Shown: positions 8,342-17,757, counted from the first letter of the stretch. The stretch is 64,000 nt of DNA from Abiotrophia defectiva ATCC 49176 (GCF_000160075.2 NZ_KI535340.1:469761-533760), one strand, 5' to 3'. The notes: generated by a model from the sequence alone, not told the origin. Translations and numbers: made by a program.

Positions 8342-9373
8342 TTATTTAACTGGTACTTTTTGAATCCAGCCTTCTGGAGCTTCAACATCTCCGTATTGGA
8401 TGCCCACTAATTCATCATAAAGACGTTTAGTGATTGGCCCCACTTCTGTTTCAGAATGGAAGACATACTTCTTATCGCCAACTGTGATTGAGCCAACTGG
8501 GCTGATAACGGCAGCCGTACCACAAGCGCCAGCTTCTACGTATTGATCTAATTGATCAACATACACATCGCCTTCTTCTACTTCCAAGCCCAAGCGTTCT
8601 TTGGCTAAGTATAAGAGCGAATACTTGGTAATAGATGGCAAGATAGAAGGAGATAATGGCGTAACGAATTTGTTATCCTTAGTAATCCCGAAGAAGTTAG
8701 CTGCCCCAACTTCCTCAATCTTAGTCTTGGTTGCTGGGTCCAAATAGATGGCATCAGTATATCCATCTAATTTAGCCTTCTTACCTGGATAGAGGCTGGC
8801 AGCATAGTTACCTGCTACCTTAGCAGCCCCTGTCCCTTGTGGCGCTGCACGGTCATAATCCGATACAACAAAGTTACTTGGCGTTAATCCACCCTTGAAG
8901 TAGGCGCCTACAGGAGATACATAAATTCCGAAGAGGTATTCATCTGCAGGTGAAACCCCAATTGATGCACCCAAGCCGATGAGGAAAGGACGGATATAAA
9001 GTGTCGCACCTGATTCATAAGGCGGCACCCAATCCGCATTGGCTGCTACCACTTCTTTAACTGCTTCAACAAACCAATCTTCTGGGTAGGCTGGCATCAA
9101 GAGACGCTCAGCAGAACGACGCATCCGTGCCGCATTTTGATCAACGCGGAAAAGGTTAATTTCACCAGATTTGGTGCGGTAAGCCTTCAAACCTTCAAAA
9201 CATGTTTGACCATAGTGTAAAACGTTAGCCGCTTCACTCATGGTAATGGTGGCATCTTCTGTAATGCCGCCCTTTTCCCAAGCACCATTGCGGTAGTAAG
9301 CCCGATAACGTTTGCCCGTATCAGTATAGCCAAAACCTAAGTTATTCCAATCCATTTGTTCTGGTGTTGTCAT
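8342..9373 (-). CDS. ilvE: Branched-chain amino acid aminotransferase
   Basis: A 343-residue class IV PLP aminotransferase that interconverts Leu, Ile and Val with their 2-keto acids using 2-oxoglutarate. The PLP lysine is in GAAKVAGNYAAS near residue 197. Family hallmarks are NVLHYGQTCFEGLKAYR early, YIRPFLIGLG in the middle and VEAGACGTAAVISPVGSI late. The length fits the BCAT group. It follows the PTS EIIC gene by 28 nt and shares its transcript, ending at the strong terminator downstream. No ilv biosynthesis genes are nearby, so a degradative or balancing role is as likely as synthesis. Confidence 0.95.
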   Translation of the reverse strand: MTTPEQMDWNNLGFGYTDTGKRYRAYYRNGAWEKGGITEDATITMSEAANVLHYGQTCFEGLKAYRTKSGEINLFRVDQNAARMRRSAERLLMPAYPEDWFVEAVKEVVAANADWVPPYESGATLYIRPFLIGLGASIGVSPADEYLFGIYVSPVGAYFKGGLTPSNFVVSDYDRAAPQGTGAAKVAGNYAASLYPGKKAKLDGYTDAIYLDPATKTKIEEVGAANFFGITKDNKFVTPLSPSILPSITKYSLLYLAKERLGLEVEEGDVYVDQLDQYVEAGACGTAAVISPVGSITVGDKKYVFHSETEVGPITKRLYDELVGIQYGDVEAPEGWIQKVPVK

Positions 9374-9401
9374 TGTCTATTCCTCCAATATAATAATGAG
9401 A

Positions 9402-10487
9402 TTAGTTAGAACCTTTGAATACGAAAATTTCTTCATCATAGAGTTTCAAGACTTTGGTGAAGAGGAAGTGAACTAGGAAAGTTACCACTGCTGGCACAGC
9501 CACCCAGATGAGGAGCATGAGCAAGAAGTTATTTCCTAAACTTGGTAAGGAAGCGATTGGGCCAACCAAACCAACTAAACCGAAACCAGAGGTTTGTGGT
9601 GTCCCTGTCAAGTTAAAGACAGGAACCAAAACAGCTGTAATAGCTGAAGATAAGAGCAGCCCGGCTGACATAATTGGATGAGTCAGATAGTTAGGCATCA
9701 TCATTTTCATAGCCCCCAAAGCAATCGCTGTTGGAACACCTGGCTTATTCTTCTTATGAGTTGCCCAGACTAAGTATAGAGCCGTAGTCCCGACCCCCAT
9801 GGAAGCTGCCCCAGCTGATAGGCCAGTCAAGGAAATAGCTAAGCCGATTGCGACGGTTGAAATTGGGGTTAAGATTAAGATAGCAAAAGACATACAAATT
9901 AAGATACTCATTACGAATGGTTGATATTGTACGAAGGTTTCAATTACGTGACCAATCGTATCTGTCACTTGTTTAACATATGGAAGGAGCTTGTAACCAA
10001 GTAAACCGACTCCGGAACCTACCACAATTGGTAAGAGGATAATTTCTAAGGCACCAAAATGGTGGCCCACTAATTGGATGACAGCTACCGCAAGAGCTGC
10101 CGTTACCATAGCATTAATCAAATCTCCTGTCCCGGCAAGTTGGAAGATTTGGCCTGTCTTGTCACCGATGGTTGCTTCAACCGCTTTCCAAGCGCCAGAC
10201 CCGATAAAGGTAGCCCCACCGACCGCAATCATCTGCATTGGTTTCATATTGAATTGATGTGCAATCAAGAACCCGGCCATAACAGGAATGAAGAACTGGA
10301 AGATGGTAATAATATTTAAGTAGTCCACTAAATATGGCTTAATAGCAGGGTAATTGCTCTGAAGGGCTGTGAGCGCCGCCTTCAAGACTGCATTAGGAAT
10401 CAAAGCTACTACGATAGCAATGGCTGTCCCATTCAATACATTGTTTATAAAATTATAGGCAGACGATTTGGTCTTTTCATTCGTCAT
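9402..10487 (-). CDS. Stand-alone PTS EIIC-like membrane protein (PTS_EIIC_2/PfoR family)
   Basis: A 361-residue integral membrane protein with about nine to ten hydrophobic segments spread over its length. It belongs to the EIIC-like group that includes PfoR of clostridia (NFINNVLNGTAIAIVVALIPNA at the start, glycine-rich VGGATFIGSGAWKAVE near 100). There is no EIIA or EIIB domain and none is encoded beside it. It may take up a sugar with partners encoded elsewhere, or act as a sensor. It is first in a two-gene unit with ilvE. The substrate cannot be inferred. Confidence 0.8.
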   Translation of the reverse strand: MTNEKTKSSAYNFINNVLNGTAIAIVVALIPNAVLKAALTALQSNYPAIKPYLVDYLNIITIFQFFIPVMAGFLIAHQFNMKPMQMIAVGGATFIGSGAWKAVEATIGDKTGQIFQLAGTGDLINAMVTAALAVAVIQLVGHHFGALEIILLPIVVGSGVGLLGYKLLPYVKQVTDTIGHVIETFVQYQPFVMSILICMSFAILILTPISTVAIGLAISLTGLSAGAASMGVGTTALYLVWATHKKNKPGVPTAIALGAMKMMMPNYLTHPIMSAGLLLSSAITAVLVPVFNLTGTPQTSGFGLVGLVGPIASLPSLGNNFLLMLLIWVAVPAVVTFLVHFLFTKVLKLYDEEIFVFKGSN

Positions 10488-10519
10488 AGAGATACCTCTT
10501 TTCTTTTTAGGATGCCATA

Positions 10520-10548
10520 ATTTTAACGTATTTCTAATCTTATTGCAA
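10520..10548 (-). promoter_or_regulatory. Promoter of the EIIC-ilvE unit
   Basis: TTGCAA (10543-10548), a 17-bp spacer and TAAAAT (10520-10525) on the minus strand, about 25 nt before the ribosome binding site AAAAGAGGT. Confidence 0.6.
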
Positions 10549-10710
10549 GGTAGTTTTTCATTTTTCTGAAAATAATCCTTAGAAGGACAAACACAGAATT
10601 CAAAGCTAGTAAATTGTTATCACGAACTTCTCATTTAATCACCTACATCCTGAGATTGTGTTTGTGAAATTTCTTCAGAGATCCGCCATCACCTCTTACT
10701 TAAGGCACAA

Positions 10711-10740
10711 GAAAAGAGACTAGGCAACTAGTCTCTTTTT
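10711..10740 (-). terminator. Terminator after gatD
   Basis: AAAGAGACTAG (10713-10723) pairs with CTAGTCTCTTT (10728-10738) over a GCAA loop, with A and T runs on both flanks. It serves gatD on the minus strand and could also stop plus-strand transcription. Confidence 0.85.
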
Positions 10741-10746
10741 AATCCT

Positions 10747-11418
10747 TTAGGCTTTAGACGCCTTCTTAGCTTCATGATTGGCAATAGCCAATGCCACCAA
10801 ATGTTTTGCTAAACCTTCATTCCGTACTAGAAGCGGGCCGTGGAAATAGCTACCATAAGTATTGCGATAGTGCATACCCTCGGTTTTGTCTTGGCCATTG
10901 TTTCCATGACCGGTCACTACGCGACCAAGCGGTGCTTGATTGGGACCCAGCGTGGTCACCCCATTATGATTTTCAAAGCCATAATAAGTCACTTGATTGA
11001 CTTCATCATAGATTTCAATATCCCCGATGAAGCGAGTGCCTTCTTGGCGTTCTGTCTTATGTGGAAAAATACCTAGGCATTCAATTTTCTGCCCTTCTGC
11101 TGTCATATAGTATTGACCCAAAAATTGGAAGCCACCACAAATGGCAAGCAAGACGCCATCTGATTCAATATAACGCGCTAATTCGTCCTTTAGACGGCCA
11201 ATATCGCGCGCAATAATGCCTTGCTCGTAATCCTGCCCACCACCAATAAAGACAATATCATAGTCATCCGCCTTAAAGTCATCACCTAAACTAACCAAAT
11301 CGGTTTCTACTCGGTAGCCGGCTTGTTTGGCATGGTATTGCAGCATGAGGAGATTACCATTATCTCCATAGGTATTCAAGAGATTGCCATAGAGATGGCA
11401 GATTCGTAAAGTTTTCAT
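10747..11418 (-). CDS. gatD: Lipid II isoglutaminyl synthase, glutaminase subunit GatD
   Basis: A 223-residue class I glutamine amidotransferase of the CobB/CobQ-like type. The nucleophile is Cys94 in [15 protein letters not shown]; the catalytic His is in [13 protein letters not shown] near residue 193. GatD releases ammonia from glutamine and passes it to MurT, which amidates the alpha-carboxyl of D-Glu2 in lipid II. This amidation is required for efficient crosslinking in many Gram-positives. The gene follows murT by 19 nt and ends at a terminator. The FENHNG motif typical of the family is also present. Confidence 0.94.
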   Translation of the reverse strand: MKTLRICHLYGNLLNTYGDNGNLLMLQYHAKQAGYRVETDLVSLGDDFKADDYDIVFIGGGQDYEQGIIARDIGRLKDELARYIESDGVLLAICGGFQFLGQYYMTAEGQKIECLGIFPHKTERQEGTRFIGDIEIYDEVNQVTYYGFENHNGVTTLGPNQAPLGRVVTGHGNNGQDKTEGMHYRNTYGSYFHGPLLVRNEGLAKHLVALAIANHEAKKASKA

Positions 11419-11437
11419 TCAATCTAGCCCTCCCGTT

Positions 11438-12778
11438 TTATTGTTTCAGGTAGCCCTTGGCTACTAGTAATTTACGTAAATCTAACATGGCGGTATAGGT
11501 AGCCAAGATATGAATATGTGGTGTCGTGCTCGCTTCAATAGCCGCAACAACCGCCTCAAGACTATCTAACTCATGGATGCGTTCTGAATCAAGTCCTGCT
11601 ACTTCAAGACGCTTGGTCATATCCTTAACCCGCATCCCTGCTGTATAAACTTCTTGAATTGGGAAATCAACCATCTGTTCATAATGACCATCCCAAATCC
11701 AGCTGACATCTGTTCCATCTGCATAGCGGTTATTGAGAATGGCCACTAAGTTATAAGGCTCTGGATCCAATTTAATAAGTGCTAAAACTTGATCCAATCC
11801 GACTGGATTCTTAACCAAGTTAAGAAGGACTTTCTTATCCCCTACTTGAAAGAACTCTTGACGGCCGAACACCCGCTCTGCTTGCTTAAAGCCAGCTTCA
11901 ATGGCCTCAGGAGATACACCAAATTCACGAGCCACACTATAGGCTGCTAGGGCATTATAGATATTATAGAGCCCTGCTACTGGAATAGCATACTCATGCC
12001 CTTCAATGACAAAACGAGAATGAGTCAGCGCTAATTCTTCCAGAGCCGTCACGCGATAACTTAAATCTGGACGCTTGAAGCCACAATGCGGGCAATAGTA
12101 TTTCCCTAAATTGGCATAGGTATTGCTGTGATAGTGAAGGATATGCTGACATTCTGGGCAGAGAATACCATCCGTATTATAGTGGGGCGTTACCTCATGG
12201 TCCTCTTCATGATCAAAACCAAAGTATACTCGACGATTAGGCAAAGCCACTGAATTGAAGAGTGGTGAATCCCCATTGGCAATCACAGTTGCTTCTGGCA
12301 CTTGCTTAGCAGCGTCCGCCATAAGTTTATAGATAGTATAGATTTCACCATAACGGTCCATTTGATCTCGAAAGACGTTGGTGTGGACAAAAGCCTTAGG
12401 AGCTAGTGCCCTAACCACGTGTTTAAGGGAGCCCTCATCGACTTCCAGAACGGCTACACCTCGTTGTCCTTTAGGCAAAGCAGGTGCAGACAGGAAGGTG
12501 GACACAATCCCTTGCTTCATATTAGAACCTGTTGGATTAGTCAGGATGTGGTCGTAAGACTGAGCTAAGGCGTGTACCGTTAGTGCTGTCGTTAAGGTCT
12601 TACCGTTAGTACCAGTAATAATGACGACATCATAGTTCTTTGCCAACTCGGCTAGAAGATTTGGGTCAAGAGCAAGAGCTAATTTACCTGGCAGGCTAGA
12701 ACCACCACTGGTAAAGGTCGTGAGAGCCCAGCGGGTTAAGCGACCTACTCCGGTCGCTAATTTACTTCGTAAGGTCAT
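11438..12778 (-). CDS. murT: Lipid II isoglutaminyl synthase, Mur-ligase subunit MurT
   Basis: A 446-residue Mur ligase-like protein. The ATP-binding loop is VIITGTNGKTLTTAL near residues 53-67. The central domain carries a Cys4 zinc ribbon (CPEC then CPHC about 22 residues later), characteristic of MurT. The C-terminal DUF1727 domain binds GatD. It activates the D-Glu carboxylate of lipid II for amidation with ammonia from GatD, on the cytoplasmic face of the membrane. It lies upstream of gatD and downstream of the PBP gene, a cell-wall grouping that makes functional sense because amidated stem peptides are preferred by transpeptidases. Confidence 0.95.
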   Translation of the reverse strand: MTLRSKLATGVGRLTRWALTTFTSGGSSLPGKLALALDPNLLAELAKNYDVVIITGTNGKTLTTALTVHALAQSYDHILTNPTGSNMKQGIVSTFLSAPALPKGQRGVAVLEVDEGSLKHVVRALAPKAFVHTNVFRDQMDRYGEIYTIYKLMADAAKQVPEATVIANGDSPLFNSVALPNRRVYFGFDHEEDHEVTPHYNTDGILCPECQHILHYHSNTYANLGKYYCPHCGFKRPDLSYRVTALEELALTHSRFVIEGHEYAIPVAGLYNIYNALAAYSVAREFGVSPEAIEAGFKQAERVFGRQEFFQVGDKKVLLNLVKNPVGLDQVLALIKLDPEPYNLVAILNNRYADGTDVSWIWDGHYEQMVDFPIQEVYTAGMRVKDMTKRLEVAGLDSERIHELDSLEAVVAAIEASTTPHIHILATYTAMLDLRKLLVAKGYLKQ

Positions 12779-12910
12779 AAAGAGACTCCTTCAACTTCAA
12801 AATTTTGGATTCATTAAGCTAATAAATAGGCCTGCAGAGGGACCTAATAAGACAAGCGCATCATAGAATTTGAGACGCAAAACTCATTTTCTATTTTATC
12901 CCCCTAGCCA

Positions 12911-12940
12911 GCAAAAAGCAAGGAACGAGGTCCCTGCTTT
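12911..12940 (-). terminator. Terminator after the PBP gene
   Basis: AAAGCAAGGA (12915-12924) pairs with TCCCTGCTTT (12931-12940) with one wobble; the minus strand continues TTTTTGC. It separates the PBP gene from murT-gatD. Confidence 0.7.
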
Positions 12941-12955
12941 CTTTGACTCTTTCTC

Positions 12956-15067
12956 TTAAAATGGCCAGTCAATCGAGCGCCACCAATCACCCACACCACG
13001 CACAGCTTCCTTGGTGGTGAAGACAATGTCGTCCCATAGGTTACCCGCATTTTGGTTAACCCATTTAGCGCCCTGATCAATTGTTTCTCCAACGTTATAG
13101 TGCTGAACCGCATCAGCAATTGGATTGGAGTCGGTCGTCATTTGCGAAGCCATTTCCAAGCCAAAAGAGGTCTGTGGCGATGCCGACATAAGATTAGTAG
13201 TCTGAATAGAGAAGAGCTGGCGCATGCCGTTAGGCATTAAGTCATCCAGTGATTGCTCCCCGGACTTATCTAAGCCTACCCAAGAGGCAATAACAAAATC
13301 TGGCGTGTAACCAATCATCCATTTATCACGAGTTTGCATATTGCCATCCGAAACTTCTGTCGACCCTGTTTTACCCGCAATTTGGCCAAAACTAGGTCCG
13401 GCTCCATAACCAGTCCCATTACCGCCAAATGTTTCTAACATCATGCTAGTCATATCAGCCGCTACTCGTGGTGTCATCACCATATATTTCGTTGGTCGGG
13501 TATTCTGATAGATAATATGGCCACTAGCGTCTTTAATTTGACGAATTAAGTAGCTATCATTACGAATCCCCTTGTTGGCAAAGGCTGCATAGGCACTGGC
13601 CATCTGCAAAGGCGATACCCCTTGTCTGAGGGCGCCTAAGGCCAAGGTGAGTTGTTGGTCTTGAGCTTGAATCTTGAGACCAAATTGATCTAATTTTTGC
13701 ACTGACTTACCAATCCCCAGTTGGTCCATTAAATAGACGGCCGAAGTGTTCTTACTTTGGGCTAAGGCATAATAAAGTGGGACTTGACCAGATGGATCCG
13801 TCTGACGATCATAGTTCTCAGGTGCATAATGGTTGTTACCATAGGCTCGTACTTGGTCAGGCACTTGACTATTAATTTTATAACCTGCCTCAAGCGCTGG
13901 CTCATAGACCGCCAGTGGCTTGATTGTAGAACCTGGCGAGCGTCTCATGTCAGTTGCCCGGTTAAAACCACGGTGAACGTAATCACCTCGCCCACCGTAG
14001 ATGGCCATCACACCACCTGTTGAAGGTTCTACCACAACTGAGGCACTCTGTACTAAGGGGGTGCCCGTATTATCATCTGGGAAAATCCCCTGCACTTGAT
14101 AGGCTGAATCCAATGCATTTTGATATTCAGGATTCAGGTAGGTATAAATCTTATAGCCCTTAGCCAGCAAGTCCGCTTCAGGAATCCCTGTTTCAGCTAC
14201 CGCCTCATCTAACACTGCATCGAAATAGGCCGGATATTGGTCCTGCTCCTTAGCCACATAGGCATCATGAAGTTCAATACCCGAAGATTTAATTGACTGC
14301 GCCGTTTGACTATCAATCACTGACTCCTGTTCCAAGAGACCAACCACTACGTTACGGCGTTCGATTGCCGCCTCGTAGTCATCAATAGGGTTAAAGAGTG
14401 ATGGCCCTTTGAGAATACCTGTCAGAACCGCTGCCTCATTCCAAGACAGGCTCGCTGCCGAGTGACCAAAATAACGTTGCGAGGCATCTTCGACACCCCA
14501 GACCCCATTGCCAAAGTAGGCATGGTTAAGGTACATCTCTAGAATCTGGTCTTTACTGAATTGCTTCTCGACTTCCAAGGCTAGGAAGAATTCCTTAAGC
14601 TTACGTTGCAAGGTTTGGTCTAGGGTCAAGAAGGCATTTTTAACCAATTGTTGGGTCAAGGTCGAGCCGCCCCCGCCAGAGGTATTACGATTGATTACAA
14701 ATCGCACTAGAGCGCGCCCTATCCCTTGGGCATCAAATCCGTTATGCTGATAAAATCGCTTGTCTTCCGTCGCCACCACCGCTTCACGTATAGTAGTAGA
14801 CATCTGGTCTAAATTTATATAGGTTCCCTTCTGGGCACTCAGTGTCCCAGCTTCTTGGTCATTCTTATCATAGATGGTCGTAACCGTCTTGAGTGCATCT
14901 TGTAGCATAGCCACATTGGTCGTCTTAGCGATAAAAACCAGGTAGGTCGACATGACTAGCATGATTGACATGCCGATAAGGATTAACCATTTCCAGCCAC
15001 GGTAATACCGCCAGATGCCTTTGAAGCCTTGCCAAAGACGGCTTCTAAAACTTGTTTGACTGGCCAT
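12956..15067 (-). CDS. pbp2A: Class A penicillin-binding protein (PBP2A-like)
   Basis: A 703-residue bifunctional PBP that polymerises lipid II and crosslinks peptidoglycan outside the membrane. A cytoplasmic N terminus is followed by one membrane anchor (about 30-52). The GT51 domain shows ATEDKRFYQHNGFD and GGGGSTLTQQLVKNAFL. The transpeptidase domain shows the nucleophile in SPGSTIKPLAVY, the SxN motif in AQSKNTSAVY and the KTGS motif in IAGKTGSTEVS. The ATG at 15067 has GAGGTGAT 8 nt upstream, better placed than the in-frame GTG at 15076. A TATAAT box is at 15101-15106, and a perfect 40-bp palindrome lies 80 bp further upstream. Confidence 0.94.
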   Translation of the reverse strand: MASQTSFRSRLWQGFKGIWRYYRGWKWLILIGMSIMLVMSTYLVFIAKTTNVAMLQDALKTVTTIYDKNDQEAGTLSAQKGTYINLDQMSTTIREAVVATEDKRFYQHNGFDAQGIGRALVRFVINRNTSGGGGSTLTQQLVKNAFLTLDQTLQRKLKEFFLALEVEKQFSKDQILEMYLNHAYFGNGVWGVEDASQRYFGHSAASLSWNEAAVLTGILKGPSLFNPIDDYEAAIERRNVVVGLLEQESVIDSQTAQSIKSSGIELHDAYVAKEQDQYPAYFDAVLDEAVAETGIPEADLLAKGYKIYTYLNPEYQNALDSAYQVQGIFPDDNTGTPLVQSASVVVEPSTGGVMAIYGGRGDYVHRGFNRATDMRRSPGSTIKPLAVYEPALEAGYKINSQVPDQVRAYGNNHYAPENYDRQTDPSGQVPLYYALAQSKNTSAVYLMDQLGIGKSVQKLDQFGLKIQAQDQQLTLALGALRQGVSPLQMASAYAAFANKGIRNDSYLIRQIKDASGHIIYQNTRPTKYMVMTPRVAADMTSMMLETFGGNGTGYGAGPSFGQIAGKTGSTEVSDGNMQTRDKWMIGYTPDFVIASWVGLDKSGEQSLDDLMPNGMRQLFSIQTTNLMSASPQTSFGLEMASQMTTDSNPIADAVQHYNVGETIDQGAKWVNQNAGNLWDDIVFTTKEAVRGVGDWWRSIDWPF

Positions 15068-15186
15068 TATGATCACCTCATTACTTCATTCATGTCCCTT
15101 ATTATACTGGAAAATTACGAATTTCTTATGAATTTTGACTGCTAAGCGTGAAAATTTAAGTATTTCTTAGAAAACAACTAATAAGA

Positions 15187-15226
15187 AAACTTCCCATTAT
15201 ATCATATATGATATAATGGGAAGTTT
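15187..15226. repeat. Perfect 40-bp palindrome
   Basis: Every base from 15187 to 15226 pairs with its mirror partner; the centre is CATATATG and the arms begin AAACTTCCCATTATAT. It lies between the alpha-galactosidase terminator and the PBP promoter. It could be a regulator binding site for the PBP gene, a second terminator (the minus strand ends GTTTTCTT, the plus strand GTTTATTTTT) or a repeat element. No second copy was noticed in the window. Confidence 0.9.
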
Positions 15227-15244
15227 ATTTTTACCTCAAGACCT

Positions 15245-15272
15245 AAAAAACAGCACCTGAAACCAGGTGCTG
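15245..15272 (-). terminator. Terminator after the alpha-galactosidase gene
   Basis: CAGCACCTG (15251-15259) pairs perfectly with CAGGTGCTG (15264-15272); the minus strand continues TTTTTT. Strong and correctly placed. Confidence 0.92.
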
Positions 15273-15284
15273 ACTGTCTAATTC

Positions 15285-17495
15285 TTAATCTACTAATGCC
15301 TTGACGTGGTAGAGTCGACTGGCATAGTCACCCACCAATTGTGGAAAGACATAGAAGCCTACTTGCATCAGTTCTGCCCCGGTAGCGACAAATTCCTGCT
15401 CCTCTGATTTCACTTGATAGCGCCTTTCTGGGCACAAGTCCTGTAACTTAAGCACCTGCAAAGGCATGGAAGCTTGAGTTAGAGTCTGAGCCAACAAGAC
15501 TATTGCCTGATCTTGCTCTGGGCTAACCACCATCCAGGCTGTCAGCTTATCCTGGAAAGGACTTAGCAAGCGACTAAAACGACCAAACTGGAAGAGAGCA
15601 CGATGTCGCTTGTAGAAGTTCACTTGATGTCGAATGCTTTCAAGTTCTTCTTTTGGCAGTTTGGTTAAATCAAGCTCATAACCAAAATCACCAAAGTAGG
15701 CGACCTGAGCCCGAGTCGCGAGAGGGGTCACACGATGTGTCTGATGGTTAGGCACTGCGGACACATGGGCTCCCATGGTGTGCTGTGGCACCATCATAGA
15801 GGTCCCGTACTGAATCTTCAGGCGCTCTACAGCATCCGTGTTATCCGACGTCCAGGTTTGTGGCATATAGGCGAGAATACCTAAGTCAAAACGACCTCCC
15901 CCGCCTGAACAACTTTCGAATAGAATGTGAGGATAGGCCTTAGTCAACCGTTCCATGAGATCATAGACCCCCAAAGTATAACGATGAGCTACCTGTCCCT
16001 GAGCTTGGCTAGGTAAATGTAGAGCATAGACTTCAGTAAGATGACGGTTCATATCCCACTTGATATAGTCAATCGGTACTTGATTCAGGATTTTGCTAAT
16101 CTGTTGGAATAGGTTATCTCGGACATCTGGATTGGCCATATTCAAGACTAACTGCTGACGACCAGGTGTCAAACTTCGATTGGGTGTCTGGATGGCCCAC
16201 TCAGGATGCTCTCGAAAGAGATTACTATTTTCTGAAATCATCTCAGGTTCAAACCAGAGTCCAAACTTCATCCCTTTTCCATGGACATAATCCGATAAAC
16301 CTACCAAGCCCTGTGGCAATTTACTTTCCTGTTCAAACCAATCACCCAGCGAACTATTATCATGGTTACGTTGGCCGAACCAACCATCATCTAGGACGAA
16401 GAGTTCAACTCCAAGATCAGCTGCTTGGTCAATCAAGGCATGCAATCTAGGTTGATCAAAGTCAAAATAGGTTGCCTCCCAGTTATTTATGAGAATCGGT
16501 CTTTCCACACCACGGAAGCGGCTCGGAATCAAATGCTGACTGACAAAATCATGATAAGCTTGGGATAAGCCATTCAAACCACGATTACTATAAGCCAAGA
16601 CAACCTGTGGAGTTTGGAAGCTTTCCCCAGGAGCCAACTCCCAATCCATTCCTAGCGATTGAATGCCGGCCTGAAGTCGAATTTGATCATAGGAGTCCAT
16701 CTGAACAGACATCTCAAAGCTGCCACTGTAAATGAGCTGGGCACCCAAAGCCTGACCTAAATGTTCAGTCGTCTCAGGCGCTACGATAGCCATATAAGGA
16801 CTCTGGTGGTGGCTGCTCGTTCCTCGTTTACTATCTAGAACTTTAATACCATGATGGATAGCCTCACGCTCCACGAATCGTTCCCGAGCCCAGGTACCGT
16901 TTAAGTGGATAAGTTCTGCTTGACGTGGCGATAAATCCAATTGAAAACTGGAAATTTTCTCAATTCGACTTGTCTCACTGCCCTTATTGCAAAGAGTAGC
17001 TGACCTCACCACTACTGCCTGCCCCTCAAAAATCGTATAGGACAAGACGAGTTCTAGCGATTTAAGTGTATCTTTTAGATAGAGTTTGAGAGTGACTGCC
17101 TCTTGACCTCCATCTACTTTCGCATGAGGGAGACCTTCTAAGTTTGGACTGCCCGCCACAATTTCATGACGGTCATACCGAAAATCACTGACCGTGGAGC
17201 CATCAGCATGACGTAAGACTAGGGCCGGGTGCCGGAAATCCCCACGATTATATTGACTATATTCATAAAGCAAATTCCCAACCGAGAAATCACGTACATC
17301 TGCTCCAAATTCGACCGATTCCACTTCAAAATCGCGATGAATCCGCGGATAAGCCGCTATGCCACTGTAATGTTCCAAACGCTGGCCAAAATAGAGATGA
17401 GTGACATAACCAAAACGTTCCAACTGAATCAGATATGACAGCTTCTGGTTGCGTAGGTGGAAGACTTGTTGACTACTATCGAAAATAACTTCCAT
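15285..17495 (-). CDS. aga: Alpha-galactosidase, GH36
   Basis: A 736-residue glycoside hydrolase family 36 enzyme that removes terminal alpha-1,6-galactose from melibiose and raffinose-type sugars. After a beta-supersandwich N-terminal domain, the barrel shows FVLDDGWFGQRNHD near 365, the nucleophile Asp in IKWDMNRHL near 480, and the acid/base Asp in WTSDNTDAVER near 545. LFESCSGGGGRFD is also intact. No signal peptide, so it works inside the cell and needs an importer encoded elsewhere. GAAAGGAG precedes the ATG at 17495. It is transcribed divergently from an AraC-type regulator, the usual arrangement for raffinose/melibiose genes (rafA, agaN, melA). Confidence 0.94.
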   Translation of the reverse strand: MEVIFDSSQQVFHLRNQKLSYLIQLERFGYVTHLYFGQRLEHYSGIAAYPRIHRDFEVESVEFGADVRDFSVGNLLYEYSQYNRGDFRHPALVLRHADGSTVSDFRYDRHEIVAGSPNLEGLPHAKVDGGQEAVTLKLYLKDTLKSLELVLSYTIFEGQAVVVRSATLCNKGSETSRIEKISSFQLDLSPRQAELIHLNGTWARERFVEREAIHHGIKVLDSKRGTSSHHQSPYMAIVAPETTEHLGQALGAQLIYSGSFEMSVQMDSYDQIRLQAGIQSLGMDWELAPGESFQTPQVVLAYSNRGLNGLSQAYHDFVSQHLIPSRFRGVERPILINNWEATYFDFDQPRLHALIDQAADLGVELFVLDDGWFGQRNHDNSSLGDWFEQESKLPQGLVGLSDYVHGKGMKFGLWFEPEMISENSNLFREHPEWAIQTPNRSLTPGRQQLVLNMANPDVRDNLFQQISKILNQVPIDYIKWDMNRHLTEVYALHLPSQAQGQVAHRYTLGVYDLMERLTKAYPHILFESCSGGGGRFDLGILAYMPQTWTSDNTDAVERLKIQYGTSMMVPQHTMGAHVSAVPNHQTHRVTPLATRAQVAYFGDFGYELDLTKLPKEELESIRHQVNFYKRHRALFQFGRFSRLLSPFQDKLTAWMVVSPEQDQAIVLLAQTLTQASMPLQVLKLQDLCPERRYQVKSEEQEFVATGAELMQVGFYVFPQLVGDYASRLYHVKALVD

Positions 17496-17616
17496 TGTTT
17501 ATGTGCTCCTTTCGAAAAAATGAGTGTCTACGGTTTCCTAATCCCAAGAATAATTGATAAGTAAGTCCTTGTCATAATGAACTTCGTTTAAGCTAACTAT
17601 AACATGTCATTCCAAA

Positions 17617-17700
17617 CCATCGAATAGCCATATGTCACTTTCTTTATTCGTTTTTAAGACATTCGATAATTTTTGGATATATAATAACGCTTTGGCGAAT
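17617..17700. promoter_or_regulatory. Operator-like CGAAT/ATTCG repeats between aga and the AraC gene
   Basis: Four copies of the same pentamer lie in this intergenic stretch: CGAAT at 17621-17625 and 17696-17700, and ATTCG at 17646-17650 and 17661-17665. Two copies extend to ATCGAAT/ATTCGAT and form an inverted pair. An extended -10 (TGTTATAGT, minus strand, about 17597-17605) for aga lies nearby without a good -35, as expected for an activator-dependent promoter. Binding by the neighbouring AraC protein is inference. Confidence 0.4.
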
Positions 17701-17708
17701 ATAAAAGT

Positions 17709-17738
17709 TTGACTAAACTTTAAAGCGTTTACTATAAT
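17709..17738 (+). promoter_or_regulatory. Promoter of the AraC-type regulator, with cre-like spacer
   Basis: TTGACT (17709-17714), an 18-bp spacer and TATAAT (17733-17738). The spacer holds TTAAAGCGTTTACT (17720-17733), which matches the CcpA consensus with two mismatches. AAAAGGAGGA precedes the ATG at 17758. Confidence 0.6.
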
Positions 17739-17757
17739 TGAGAAAAGGAGGATTCCT

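Noticed and set aside
12904-13119. Minus-strand frame of 71 codons overlapping the PBP end
   Set aside because: It is in another frame of the PBP gene and continues through the terminator; no ribosome binding site.
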